Assembly (NCBI GenBank): GCA_022767445.1
Contig: JALENJ010000003.1
Span: 1-64,000 of the forward strand
Direction of reading: 5' to 3'
From: Erysipelotrichaceae bacterium
GTDB lineage: Bacteria > Bacillota_I > Bacilli_A > Erysipelotrichales > Erysipelotrichaceae
DNA: 64,000 nt
In this document: piece after piece, positions 10,975 to 20,072 of the stretch
Layout: the number at the start of each line of letters is the position of its first letter
Position numbering within the stretch: the stretch's first letter is position 1
Notes under the pieces: generated by a model
The model's database searches: none
What the model saw: the letters and a program-made list of their open reading frames with translations, nothing else
What the model was told of the DNA's origin: nothing
Made by a program: the position numbers and the translations under genes

Positions 10975-12851
10975 ATTGATTTTCCTTTTCCTTGTTTAAT
11001 TGCGATTGCTAGGACTGCTAAGTCCGCAGGATTAACTCCGGAGATACGGGAAGCTTGTCCCATGGTTGCTGGTTTGTATTTGTTGAGTTTTTGTCTACCT
11101 TCAATCGATAGATTATCGACTTCGTCATAGTTAAAATCCACACCAAGTTTGATATTTTCCATCTCTTTGAGTTTATTGGCTTCTCTTCTTGCTTTATCGA
11201 TATATCCAGCGTATTTCAGTTCGATATCGCATTGGTTTGCGATTTCTTCATCTACATCTTCACCTATCGTTGCGAGTAGATCTTTTGTGGTTACATTTGG
11301 TCTTCTAACCAAGTCTTGTCCGTTGATACTCTTGTGTTCATTTGTATCGTATCCAACGGATTCCATGTATGCATGGATTGTCTTATCATCTTGCATGAAT
11401 GTTGTTTCTTGCAAGTGTTGTTCTAACTTTTGGATTTGATTCATCTTATCTACATACGCTTGATATCGTTCATCACTGACAAGTCCGATATTTCTGCCGT
11501 ATTCGATTAAGCGTTGTTCAGCGTTATCGTGTCTGAGTAGTAGTCTAAACTCTGCTCTTGATGTAAGTAGACGATATGGTTCTAATGTACCCTTGGTTGT
11601 TAGATCATCTACCAGCACTCCAATATATGCTTCATCTCTTCCAAGGATTAGAGGTTCTTTACCATCTAGTTTCATGCATGCATTGATACCTGCCATTAGA
11701 CCTTGTCCAGCAGCTTCCTCATATCCTGAGGTTCCGTTGACTTGTCCTGCCGTGAATAGATTTTCAATTACTTTAGATTCAAAGCTTGGTTTCATCTGGA
11801 TAGGATCAATCGCATCATACTCGATTGCGTATGCATACTTCTTGATAATCGCATCTTTGAAGCCAGGTAGAGAATGTACCATCTTTTCTTGAATGTCTCT
11901 TGGCAGTGAAGTTGAAAAACCCTGTAAGTAGATAGTATCTAGTTGTAAGGATTCAGGTTCCAAGAACAATAAGTGTCTTGGTTTATCCTTAAAGCGTACA
12001 AGCTTATCTTCAATCGAAGGACAATATCTTGGGCCAACACCTTTAACAACACCTGAATACATACTGGATTTATTTAGGTTATTTATTATATATTCATGTG
12101 TTTCGCTTGTTGTATATGTCAAATGACATGGTACTTGTCTTTCAAACGGAAGTACATCTTCTCTGTTTGTGATTTGTGAGAAGTGTAGGAATCCTTTGGT
12201 TCCCTCTTCTAGTTTTGTTTGACTAAAGTCAATGGAAGAGCGAAGGATACGTGGTGGTGTTCCTGTCTTTAAACGGAATGTACGAAGTCCTAAATCTCTT
12301 AGGGATGCGGATAGATCCTTCGTGGTTGGTTCAAGATCTGGACCTCCTTCTTTTACCTCCGAGGATATCATATTGACACCAGCCATGTATGTGCCTGTTG
12401 TCAGTATTACAATGCTTGCATGGATAATTGATCCATCACGCAATGTAACTCCTGTCACTTTGTTGTTATCAACATTTAGTTTGACAGCCATGTCTTCTAA
12501 TACTGTTAAATTCTCTTGATGAAGACATACTTCTTGCATGTATTTCTTATAAGCAAGCTTATCTGATTGTACACGTAGTGCACGAACACCTGGTCCTTTC
12601 GCACTGTTTAACATTTTGAACTGTAGTGCAGTGCGATCCGCTGTAATTGGCATCTGTCCACCTAGGGCATCAATCTCTCTTACAACAATTCCTTTTGCTG
12701 GACCACCAACAGATGGATTGCATGGCATCTTACCGATGTTTTCTATCTTCAATGTTAATAAACATGTTTTCTTTTTTAAGCGTGCGGTAGCGAGTGCAGC
12801 TTCTATGCCTGCATGTCCACCACCGATGACGATAATATCAAAATCATTCAT
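10971..12851 (-). CDS. mnmG: tRNA uridine-5-carboxymethylaminomethyl modification enzyme MnmG
   Basis: MnmG (GidA), the FAD- and folate-dependent partner of MnmE in forming cmnm5U at tRNA wobble position 34. The 626 aa are full length: FAD-binding G-G-G-H-A-G (10-15), C-N-P-S-V-G-G-P-A-K-G and a C-terminal helical domain ending G-x-x-P-A-D-L-A-V-L-A. mnmE, its usual neighbour, is not next to it and is not seen in this window. Overlaps the upstream PUA/EVE-like gene by 8 nt and the downstream ThyX-like gene by 4 nt. Confidence 0.97.
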   Translation of the reverse strand: MNDFDIIVIGGGHAGIEAALATARLKKKTCLLTLKIENIGKMPCNPSVGGPAKGIVVREIDALGGQMPITADRTALQFKMLNSAKGPGVRALRVQSDKLAYKKYMQEVCLHQENLTVLEDMAVKLNVDNNKVTGVTLRDGSIIHASIVILTTGTYMAGVNMISSEVKEGGPDLEPTTKDLSASLRDLGLRTFRLKTGTPPRILRSSIDFSQTKLEEGTKGFLHFSQITNREDVLPFERQVPCHLTYTTSETHEYIINNLNKSSMYSGVVKGVGPRYCPSIEDKLVRFKDKPRHLLFLEPESLQLDTIYLQGFSTSLPRDIQEKMVHSLPGFKDAIIKKYAYAIEYDAIDPIQMKPSFESKVIENLFTAGQVNGTSGYEEAAGQGLMAGINACMKLDGKEPLILGRDEAYIGVLVDDLTTKGTLEPYRLLTSRAEFRLLLRHDNAEQRLIEYGRNIGLVSDERYQAYVDKMNQIQKLEQHLQETTFMQDDKTIHAYMESVGYDTNEHKSINGQDLVRRPNVTTKDLLATIGEDVDEEIANQCDIELKYAGYIDKARREANKLKEMENIKLGVDFNYDEVDNLSIEGRQKLNKYKPATMGQASRISGVNPADLAVLAIAIKQGKGKSI

Positions 12852-13740
12852 TGTTAATCTCTTCCACCATTTCCTTTAATTCGTCAGGTATCTTCGGGGA
12901 TAAAATTTCAAATTTGATTTTGCCTTCCAAACCCTGATGCTTTGCGAATAGTCGGTACATCGTAATACGTCCGATATATTCTCTGATTTTTTGTGGTTGT
13001 TCTTTGACTTGGGAGATAAATGGTACCGCAACCACAATTTCATTGTTTGTAATCTTGATACATTCTTGATTACTACCACGAATGTATTCCCAATCTTTTT
13101 CTTTGACTTGTTGTTTTGCAAGTCGCATCGCTAAGTGTGTTTGTTTATCACTTAGATTTTCTTGACCTATCTCTTGTGAGAATAGGGAGAAGTAATGTCT
13201 TACAGTATCTTTTTTGAATATTTCTTCTGGAATGATATTTGGATTTGCGCTCCATAAATCGATTCCATGTTTTTGTGCTTGTTTTAGAATTTGCACTGTA
13301 TTTTTTGGACTATCTTTATCTAGATAACAGAAACTTTCTAGATTTGATTGAATACTGATACCGACATCTTCTGGATAAATCGGCGATAGGAAGAAGACGA
13401 CATTGGTTAGGTATAAACAATTCATCTTTTCTGGAATATTTCCACGTGATGCTTTGGTGATTGCTTCAACTAATCTTTGTTTTGAATCGTAACCTGTGTA
13501 TTCTCCATACTTCTTCCACATCTGATCGAGTGATAGATTTACTTCGGAATCGTAATGAGCATATCCGATCAATCCTTTTTTTCTTACGTGTGCTGGTTTG
13601 GCGAAGAAGAATAATAAATCTCCTTTATGGAAATCTGTAAATTTCTTATTGGATAATCGCCAAAAAAGAATTGTTTGATTTCTACACAAGCGATGATATG
13701 CAAGCATCTTTTCATCTGTTGCATATGCAATTGAGCTCAT
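12844..13740 (-). CDS. uncharacterised protein with PUA/EVE-like N-terminal region
   Basis: 298 aa, no firm family. The N-terminal 100 residues (F-W-R-L-S-N-K-K-F, F-H-K-G-D-L-L-F-F-F-A-K, G-L-I-G-Y-A-H-Y, M-W-K-K-Y-G-E-Y-T-G-Y-D-S) look like the beta-barrel of the EVE/ASCH/PUA group, which often binds modified bases or RNA. The C-terminal part is helical and charged, without visible catalytic motifs. It lies in the operon between fhs and mnmG and overlaps mnmG by 8 nt, so a link to RNA modification is possible. Function not assigned. Confidence 0.7.
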   Translation of the reverse strand: MSSIAYATDEKMLAYHRLCRNQTILFWRLSNKKFTDFHKGDLLFFFAKPAHVRKKGLIGYAHYDSEVNLSLDQMWKKYGEYTGYDSKQRLVEAITKASRGNIPEKMNCLYLTNVVFFLSPIYPEDVGISIQSNLESFCYLDKDSPKNTVQILKQAQKHGIDLWSANPNIIPEEIFKKDTVRHYFSLFSQEIGQENLSDKQTHLAMRLAKQQVKEKDWEYIRGSNQECIKITNNEIVVAVPFISQVKEQPQKIREYIGRITMYRLFAKHQGLEGKIKFEILSPKIPDELKEMVEEINNE

Positions 13741-13762
13741 AACGATTCCTCCTTTCTATTAA

Positions 13763-15430
13763 CTAGAATAATCCGTATGTATCTCCGTTATCATCCACTC
13801 CCATATTCACGGCAGCTGGCTGTTTAGGTAGTCCTGGCATTGTCAATACACTTCCCGTAAATACAACAATAAAACCTGCACCTAATGAAATGGATAAATC
13901 ACTGATATGTGTCGTAAAGCCTTCTGGTCTTCCTTTTAGGTTTGGATCATCACTGAGTGATAGCGGTGTCTTTGCCATGCAAATTGGTAATGTATTCCAA
14001 CCATTCTTGTTGAAGAATGCAATCTTCTCTTTTACTTCCGGAGTATATTCTACCTGTTTTGAGCCATATACTTTCTCACAGATTTTCTCTATCTTAGTTT
14101 CGATTGAATCTTTAAGTTCATAGATTGGCTGATACTTGCATGCATGTTCTACAGTATTGATGACTTCATCTGCTAAATCCAGCATGCCTTCACCACCTCT
14201 TGCCCAACCATCTGCCAGTGAAACTGGATAGTTGTTTTCTTTACACCAATTGAGTAGTGCATCTACTTCTTCTTGGCTATCTTTTGCAAATTTGTTTATT
14301 GCAACAATGAATGGTAACTTGAAGTTTTGAATTGTTTCAATATGTTTCTGTAGGTTCTTTGCACCTATTAGCATCGCATCTATATTTGGTTGATCTAGTT
14401 TATCTTGTTCGATATTGCCATGCATCTTGAGAGCACGAATAGTAGCGACTACGACCACTGCAGATGGATCTAGTTTTGCAAGTCTGCATTTGATATCTAA
14501 AAACTTCTCAGCGCCCAAATCTGCACCAAAGCCTGCTTCTGTAACAACATAGTCCGCAAGTTTCAACGCCATCTTTGTGGCAATTACCGAGTTACATCCA
14601 TGGGCAATATTTGCGAACGGACCACCATGTATGAATGCTGGTGTGTGTTCAAGAGTCTGTACTAGATTTGGATTAATTGCCTCTTTCATCACTACAGTAG
14701 CAGCTCCAGCAGCTTGAATATCTTTTACTGTTACTGGTGTATCGTCATATGTATACGCAACTACCGCATTGCCAATCTTTGTTTCAAAATCTTTTAAATC
14801 TTTTGATAAACACAAAATTGCCATAACCTCAGAAGCTACTGTAATCACAAAGTGATCTTCTCTTTCCACTCCATTGGATTTCTTCTTCTGTGCAATCGTA
14901 ATATCTCTAAGTGTTCTATCATTCATGTCAAGACAACGTTTCCAAACAACTTTTGTTGGATCAATATTCAGTGGGTTGCCTTGATAAATCGAATTGTCTA
15001 GCATCGCAGCGATTAAGTTATTCGCTGTCGTAATTGCATGCATGTCACCGGTAAAGTGTAGATTGATGGATTCCATAGGTACTACTTGTGCCTGACCACC
15101 ACCAGTCGCACCACCTTTTAAACCAAATACTGGCCCAAGAGATGGCTCACGTAAACATGCAATAACATTTTTGTTTCTCTTTTTTAAACCATCTGCCAAT
15201 CCGATTGTTGTTGTAGATTTACCTTCACCTGCTTTAGTTGGGTTGATCGCAGTAACAAGGATTAACTTTCCATCTTTTTTATCGGCTAGTGTTTCCATGA
15301 GCTTGATATCTACTTTTGCTTTATCATTTCCATAGCTTGATAAAAATTGTTCTGGTATGCCTGCATGTTTTGCAATCTCTGTAATTGGTTCTAACTTGGC
15401 TGCTTGTGCAATCTTTAAATCAACATTCAT
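13763..15430 (-). CDS. fhs: formate-tetrahydrofolate ligase
   Basis: Formyltetrahydrofolate synthetase: formate + THF + ATP to 10-formyl-THF, ADP and phosphate. It supplies one-carbon units for purines and initiator tRNA. The 555 aa are full length. The ATP site T-P-T-K-A-G-E-G-K-S-T-T is present as N-P-T-K-A-G-E-G-K-S-T-T (about 63-74), followed by L-R-E-P-S-L-G-P-V-F-G and the G-G-A-T-G-G-G motif. It follows recR by 17 nt, so this metabolic gene appears to be embedded in a DNA-repair/tRNA-modification operon. Confidence 0.97.
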   Translation of the reverse strand: MNVDLKIAQAAKLEPITEIAKHAGIPEQFLSSYGNDKAKVDIKLMETLADKKDGKLILVTAINPTKAGEGKSTTTIGLADGLKKRNKNVIACLREPSLGPVFGLKGGATGGGQAQVVPMESINLHFTGDMHAITTANNLIAAMLDNSIYQGNPLNIDPTKVVWKRCLDMNDRTLRDITIAQKKKSNGVEREDHFVITVASEVMAILCLSKDLKDFETKIGNAVVAYTYDDTPVTVKDIQAAGAATVVMKEAINPNLVQTLEHTPAFIHGGPFANIAHGCNSVIATKMALKLADYVVTEAGFGADLGAEKFLDIKCRLAKLDPSAVVVVATIRALKMHGNIEQDKLDQPNIDAMLIGAKNLQKHIETIQNFKLPFIVAINKFAKDSQEEVDALLNWCKENNYPVSLADGWARGGEGMLDLADEVINTVEHACKYQPIYELKDSIETKIEKICEKVYGSKQVEYTPEVKEKIAFFNKNGWNTLPICMAKTPLSLSDDPNLKGRPEGFTTHISDLSISLGAGFIVVFTGSVLTMPGLPKQPAAVNMGVDDNGDTYGLF

Positions 15431-15447
15431 AGAAACACCTCTTTTCT

Positions 15448-16047
15448 TTATCGGTTCATCTTTCTTCTATCTGCTAGTGCATGGGCTAGTGTCATTTCAT
15501 CTGCGTAGTCTAGCATTCCACCTGACGGTAACCCATGTGCGATTCTTGTAACTAATATATTTGGATACTTTGTTTTAATCACCTTATCCAAATACATCGC
15601 TGTTGTCTCACCATCCATGGTGATATTTGTGCCGAGAATAACTTCTTCAGCTTGTGGTAATCTTTCATATAATGAAGCGATGTTTAAATCATCTGGCATA
15701 ATACCTTTGCTGGAGGAAATCAATCCATTTAATACATGGTAAGTTCCTTGATATTCTCCTGTCTTTTCCATCGCAACTACATCTTTTGGTGATTGAACTA
15801 CAAATATCTGTCTGTGATTTCTCTGTGTATTCTTACAGATTTCACATTCTTCATTTTCAGATAAATTTCCACACACTTTACAATACATAATCTTGTTGTG
15901 GACATCCATGATAGTCTGGGCAAATGCTTTGGCATTATCTGTGTTCATCTCCATGATTGAAAATGCATAGCGTTCTGCTGTCTTTTCACCTACGCCAGGT
16001 AGAACTTTCAATCTTTCAATTAATTCCATTAAACTCTTTGGATACAT
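15448..16047 (-). CDS. recR: recombination mediator protein RecR
   Basis: RecR, a zinc-binding DNA clamp that acts with RecO (and RecF) to load RecA at gaps. The 199 aa have the N-terminal HhH (L-P-G-V-G-E-K-T-A-E-R), a C4 zinc finger with Cys56, Cys59, Cys68 and Cys71, and a C-terminal Toprim domain (E-V-I-L-G-T-N-I-T-M-D-G-E-T-T). The dnaX-ybaB-recR order is the classic one. Confidence 0.97.
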   Translation of the reverse strand: MYPKSLMELIERLKVLPGVGEKTAERYAFSIMEMNTDNAKAFAQTIMDVHNKIMYCKVCGNLSENEECEICKNTQRNHRQIFVVQSPKDVVAMEKTGEYQGTYHVLNGLISSSKGIMPDDLNIASLYERLPQAEEVILGTNITMDGETTAMYLDKVIKTKYPNILVTRIAHGLPSGGMLDYADEMTLAHALADRRKMNR

Positions 16048-16053
16048 CTTCGA

Positions 16054-16359
16054 TTACATCCCTGGTAGGTTGAGTCCATTTGTGGCAGAGCCTAACTTTT
16101 CTTCTCTATCTTGATATGCTTTATCGACAGCCTCATTCACTGCGATTAATAATAGATCTTGTAACATTTCCTTATTGTCTAAAGACATTAGGTCATCCGC
16201 AATCTCTACAGATTGCACTTCATTCTTTCCGTTAATAACAACTTTAACACCATTACCACCAGCTTTACCTTCATACTCAGTTTGATTGAGCTCATCTTCA
16301 ATCTTGCCGAGATTATTTTGCATCTGGCGTGCTTGTTCCATTAATTTCTGTATATCCAT
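16054..16359 (-). CDS. ebfC: YbaB/EbfC nucleoid-associated protein
   Basis: Small DNA-binding protein of the YbaB/EbfC family, 101 aa. The N-terminal M-E-Q-A-R-Q-M-Q-x-x-L and the C-terminal N-E-A-x-x-K-A are typical helices of the tweezer-like dimer. Always found between dnaX and recR in many bacteria, as here (3 nt after dnaX, 6 nt before recR). Its precise role is not settled. Confidence 0.92.
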   Translation of the reverse strand: MDIQKLMEQARQMQNNLGKIEDELNQTEYEGKAGGNGVKVVINGKNEVQSVEIADDLMSLDNKEMLQDLLLIAVNEAVDKAYQDREEKLGSATNGLNLPGM

Positions 16360-16362
16360 CTT

Positions 16363-18054
16363 TCACTCCTCTATTTCTAATATATCTGGATTAAAAATAT
16401 CCTTCGCTCTTTCCTCTAGTGTAATTTCTTTTTCTTTCTCAATTTGGTAACGAATAATCTTCATCGGTTCTGGTAGATTGTTTGCCTTCATCAACTCTAC
16501 ATACTGTACTGTCGCATTTTTGAAGTTCTCAGAAGTCGTCACATACATCATCTTATCAATTTGAAGTTGTTCCTTTATGAATTGATATAGGTTTCGATTC
16601 ATCGTCTCTTCATTCATACGATTTGCAAGTACTTTTGAGTCACTAATTAGTATCAAACAATCCTTTCCACTCGCTCCAACTTTCGTCTCTTCTAACAGGG
16701 AAGTATACTTCTTACTTTCCATATCAAACAGCGTGTTAATTTTATTGAGTTTTACATCATCTTCTGCTTTCGACTGTTTATTACACTGTACCAAAAGTGA
16801 GATAATTTCATCCGTCGTTAATTCATTTGTTTTAACTTCTTTTATAACAGGTTTTGTTATATTTTCTGTCTTATTTTCTTCAGGTTTCTTGATATCCTCT
16901 TTTATTTCAACACTTGGGACAACATATGTTGTTTCCGGTTTTTGTATTGGTTTTGTGTTAACTTGAATTGGTTGGGTTTCTGTAGGTATCGCCACCTCCA
17001 AACAAATCACTTCAAAACAGCTTGCAGCTGAAGTTGTAAATCTAAACTTTTCTTTTGAATTAAAAAGTTTATCTATCATATGCATGCATGTTTGTTGATT
17101 AATACTTTCTGATAGGGATTTAGCTACATCTTCATCAAGAACTTTTAATAGATTACTCTTTCTTGTGGAATGATAGATAACTACATCTTTTAAAATATCA
17201 ACCATACCATCCACAAACTTTTGAAAGTCGATACCTTGTTGTTCATACTTCTTTGTCTTATTTAAGATATCTTCTAAATTCATTGTATTGATAGATTGAA
17301 TTAAACTTACTTTTTCAGCTACAGTCGTCAATCCATAGATTCTATCTACATCCTCTGCAGTAATGTGATCACTTGTATAGGATGCACATTGATCCATGAT
17401 ACTTAATGCGTCTCTCATACCACCATCACAAAGTACCGCAATATTATCAGCAGCTTCTTCGTCTAGATAGATATCTTCTTTCTTAGCAATTTCTAATAGA
17501 TGTTCCTTGATTTGATTCTTCTGTAGTTTTGTGAAATCAAATCTTTGACATCTAGATATGATAGTTGATAAAAGCTTTTGAGGATCTGTTGTGGCGAGAA
17601 TGAAGATAACATTCTCTGGTGGCTCTTCTAGTGTTTTTAATAGTGCACTAGCTGCTGCACCGGATAACTGATGAACCTCGTCAATGATATAGACTTTGTG
17701 ATGTCCTTGCATTGGTGCAAGTTGACTACGGTCAATTAGGTCTCTAACATCCTCCACGTGAGTTTCGTTTGCGGCATTAATCTCGATAATATCTGGATGT
17801 GTTTGATTATTTGCGGCTTCACAGTTTGAACAATGTTCACATGGTGCTTCTTCAGGATGTTCACAGTTAACAGCTTTTGCAAGTAATCTTGCCATTGTTG
17901 TCTTACCTGTACCTCTTGGACCACAGAAAAGGTATGCATGTCCAACTTTATTATTCAGGACTGCATTTTTAATTGATTGAACGATATATTCTTGTCCTAC
18001 TACCTCACTAAATGTAGAAGAACGATATTTTTGATATAGAGCAAGCTTTGACAT
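16363..18054 (-). CDS. dnaX: DNA polymerase III tau (gamma/tau) subunit
   Basis: DnaX, the ATPase of the clamp loader and scaffold of the replisome, 563 aa. Walker A G-P-R-G-T-G-K-T is at 45-52, the zinc module uses Cys64, Cys72, Cys75 and Cys78, followed by I-D-E-V-H (Walker B) and S-R-C (sensor/Arg finger). The region from about 360 is a Lys/Glu/Thr-rich linker, then the tau-specific domain. I saw no obvious A-run slippage site for making gamma. The promoter (-10 TATAAT) lies between it and tadA. Confidence 0.96.
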   Translation of the reverse strand: MSKLALYQKYRSSTFSEVVGQEYIVQSIKNAVLNNKVGHAYLFCGPRGTGKTTMARLLAKAVNCEHPEEAPCEHCSNCEAANNQTHPDIIEINAANETHVEDVRDLIDRSQLAPMQGHHKVYIIDEVHQLSGAAASALLKTLEEPPENVIFILATTDPQKLLSTIISRCQRFDFTKLQKNQIKEHLLEIAKKEDIYLDEEAADNIAVLCDGGMRDALSIMDQCASYTSDHITAEDVDRIYGLTTVAEKVSLIQSINTMNLEDILNKTKKYEQQGIDFQKFVDGMVDILKDVVIYHSTRKSNLLKVLDEDVAKSLSESINQQTCMHMIDKLFNSKEKFRFTTSAASCFEVICLEVAIPTETQPIQVNTKPIQKPETTYVVPSVEIKEDIKKPEENKTENITKPVIKEVKTNELTTDEIISLLVQCNKQSKAEDDVKLNKINTLFDMESKKYTSLLEETKVGASGKDCLILISDSKVLANRMNEETMNRNLYQFIKEQLQIDKMMYVTTSENFKNATVQYVELMKANNLPEPMKIIRYQIEKEKEITLEERAKDIFNPDILEIEE

Positions 18055-18075
18055 TCTATTTCTCCCAGCATATTT

Positions 18076-18111
18076 ATTATAACAAAATTCCTACATACAC
18101 ATGTAGGAATT
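18076..18111 (-). promoter_or_regulatory. tadA terminator overlapping the dnaX promoter
   Basis: On the minus strand a hairpin (stem TTCCTACAT/ATGTAGGAA, 18087-18110) is followed by TTTTGTT, then the -10 box TATAAT at 18076-18081. The terminator of the tadA transcript and the promoter of dnaX-ybaB-recR therefore interlock. The -35 would fall inside the hairpin and is weak (CATGTG-like). Confidence 0.6.
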
Positions 18112-18119
18112 CACTATCG

Positions 18120-18605
18120 TTATACATTATTTTTTAGCTTATTCTGTTTGGCAATTTCACGCTTTTTTCTAAAGTAATTTGTTAGTATTTCGCCACACTC
18201 TTTCTGTAATACTCCACTTATGATATTTGGATAGTGATTCAATCTTTTGATTTGTTTTATCTGTATCACAGAATTCATACATCCACCCTTTGGATCGGTT
18301 GTTCCGTAATAAACTGTACGAATTCTAGATAGATTAATCATTCCAGTACACATCATGCAAGGTTCTAGTGTTACATATAAATCACAATCTTGTAGGTTCC
18401 AATTTTCTTTGAAGGTAGCAGCTTGTTGTAAAGCTAGCATCTCTGCGTGTGCATATGCCTGGTTATAGTGTTCTTTTAGATTGTGTGCACGTGAAATCAC
18501 TTCTCCATCGCACACAACAACACATCCAACAGGTACTTCATCTATCTCTTCTGCTTTTTTTGCCTCTTCTAGGGCTAATAACATATATTCTTCGTGTGTT
18601 TTCAT
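18120..18605 (-). CDS. tadA: tRNA adenosine(34) deaminase
   Basis: TadA makes inosine-34 in tRNA-Arg(ACG). I place the start at ATG 18605 (MKTHEEYMLLALEEA, 161 aa). A longer in-frame extension would run back into the SRP RNA and is unlikely. Zinc and catalytic residues are His53-Ala-Glu55 and Pro82-Cys83-Met-Met-Cys86. No strong SD precedes the ATG, which begins about 10 nt after the end of the SRP RNA, so the initiation region overlaps the RNA's 3' flank. The tadA-SRP RNA-dnaX arrangement is also seen in Bacillus. Confidence 0.93.
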   Translation of the reverse strand: MKTHEEYMLLALEEAKKAEEIDEVPVGCVVVCDGEVISRAHNLKEHYNQAYAHAEMLALQQAATFKENWNLQDCDLYVTLEPCMMCTGMINLSRIRTVYYGTTDPKGGCMNSVIQIKQIKRLNHYPNIISGVLQKECGEILTNYFRKKREIAKQNKLKNNV

Positions 18606-18614
18606 AAATAAAAA

Positions 18615-18693
18615 GTGGCACACGCAATATAGTGACATCTATGGCTGCTACCTTCCGGTCCTGACCAGGTTCAATGTATATACGCTGTGCCAT
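18615..18693 (-). ncRNA. ffs: small signal recognition particle RNA (4.5S type)
   Basis: A minus-strand hairpin about 78 nt long: GGCACAGCG at the 5' end pairs with CGTGTGCC at the 3' end. The apex contains the diagnostic SRP domain IV sequence CTGGTCAGGACCGGAAGGTA with its G-G-A-A loop and asymmetric internal loop. It is bound by Ffh for co-translational targeting. The small, single-hairpin form contrasts with the large Alu-containing scRNA of Bacillus. A -10 TATAAT lies just upstream. Confidence 0.93.
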
Positions 18694-18698
18694 GTATG

Positions 18699-18704
18699 AT
18701 TATA
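18699..18704 (-). promoter_or_regulatory. -10 box of the SRP RNA promoter
   Basis: TATAAT on the minus strand, about 7 nt before the predicted RNA 5' end at 18692. The -35 is not clear. Confidence 0.55.
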
Positions 18705-18746
18705 TCAAATTTTTGTTAGGTTTCAAAGATATTATTTCTTTGTGAT

Positions 18747-18762
18747 TGTTTCACGTGAAACA
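18747..18762. promoter_or_regulatory. parS site 1
   Basis: TGTTTCACGTGAAACA, a perfect match to the Firmicute parS consensus, inside a 20-bp palindrome (18745-18764). It begins 2 nt beyond the serS stop codon. It is a predicted binding site for the ParB encoded in this window. Confidence 0.95.
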
Positions 18763-18764
18763 AT

Positions 18765-20066
18765 TTAGAAACTCTTCTTCTTAGCTGGAGGAACAATCTT
18801 ATCCTGATCACCCATATATGGTCTTAGTGGTTCGGGAATATTCAATGAACCATCTTCGTTTAAGTTATTCTCAACAAAAGCAATTAACATTCTTGGTGGA
18901 GCAACTACAGTATTGTTCAGTGTATGAGCGAAGTAATTACCCTTTTCACCCTTGATACGAATACCAAGTCTTCTAGCTTGTGCATCACCTAAATTAGAGC
19001 AGCTACCCACTTCAAAGTATTTCTTCTGTCTTGGAGACCAAGCTTCCACATCACAACTCTTCACTTTAAGATCTGCCAAGTCACCCGAACAACATTCAAG
19101 TGTTCTTACTGGAATATCTAATGAACGGAAGAAGTCTACACTGTTCTGCCATAACTTCTCATACCAATCTTTTGATTCTTCTGGTTTACATACAACTACC
19201 ATTTCTTGTTTTTCAAATTGGTGTACACGGTATAAACCACGTTCTTCAATTCCATGTGCACCTACTTCTTTACGGAAACATGGACTATATGATGTTAGTG
19301 CATATGGTAAATCTTCTTCTTTTAGAATTTGTCCCATGAAGCGTCCAATCATAGAGTGCTCAGATGTTCCGATTAGGTATAAATCTTCGCCCTCAATCTT
19401 ATACATCATATTTTGCATTTCCGCAAAACTCATAACACCAGTTACAACGCTGCTATGAATCATGAATGGTGGAATGAAATATTCAAATCCACGTTGAATC
19501 ATAAAATCTCTAGCATAAGATAGAATTGATGAATGTAATCTAGCAATATCTCCTTTTAGATAATAGAATCCATTACCAGAAGTTCTTCCGGCACTATCAA
19601 TATCAATACCTGCAAGTTTTTCTAAAATATCAGTATGATATGGAATCTCATATTCTGGAATCACAGGATCTCCATATTTTTGGATCTCAACATTTTCAGA
19701 ATCATCCTTACCAATTGGAACAGAAGGATCAATAATATTTGGAATAACCATCATTCTCTTTTTGATTTCTTCTGCCAATTCATTTTCTTTCACTTCTAAA
19801 TCTTCTAGTTCTTGATCGATATCTTTAACAGATTGCTTTGCTTGTTCTGCAGCTTCGATATTCTTATCGCGCATGAAGAGTCCAATTTGTTTAGAAATCT
19901 TATTTCTCTCTCCACGTAAGTTATCTCCCTTTGTTTTGGCTGCTCTGTAATCCGCATCCATCTGACGTACTTCATCAACTAATACAAGTTTCTCATCTTG
20001 GAATTTCTTTTTGATATTCTCTTTGACTACTTCTGGATTTTCTCTAATTAAATTAATGTCTATCAT
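18765..20066 (-). CDS. serS: seryl-tRNA synthetase
   Basis: Class II synthetase charging tRNA-Ser (and tRNA-Sec where present). The start is ATG 20066 (MIDINLIRENP, SD AGAAAGGA), giving 433 aa; a longer in-frame version would start within the leader terminator. It has the N-terminal antiparallel coiled coil (about 25-105), then motifs 2 and 3 (F-R-x-E, and G-x-x-x-x-P-P-R-M-L-I-A-F-x-E near the C-terminus). Expression is controlled by the T-box upstream. parS sites flank the gene. Confidence 0.97.
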   Translation of the reverse strand: MIDINLIRENPEVVKENIKKKFQDEKLVLVDEVRQMDADYRAAKTKGDNLRGERNKISKQIGLFMRDKNIEAAEQAKQSVKDIDQELEDLEVKENELAEEIKKRMMVIPNIIDPSVPIGKDDSENVEIQKYGDPVIPEYEIPYHTDILEKLAGIDIDSAGRTSGNGFYYLKGDIARLHSSILSYARDFMIQRGFEYFIPPFMIHSSVVTGVMSFAEMQNMMYKIEGEDLYLIGTSEHSMIGRFMGQILKEEDLPYALTSYSPCFRKEVGAHGIEERGLYRVHQFEKQEMVVVCKPEESKDWYEKLWQNSVDFFRSLDIPVRTLECCSGDLADLKVKSCDVEAWSPRQKKYFEVGSCSNLGDAQARRLGIRIKGEKGNYFAHTLNNTVVAPPRMLIAFVENNLNEDGSLNIPEPLRPYMGDQDKIVPPAKKKSF

Positions 20067-20072
20067 AATATT

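Noticed and set aside
18120-18638. Longer tadA starting at 18638
   Set aside because: The extra 11 residues would be encoded by the SRP RNA; the family start is MKTHEEY at 18605.
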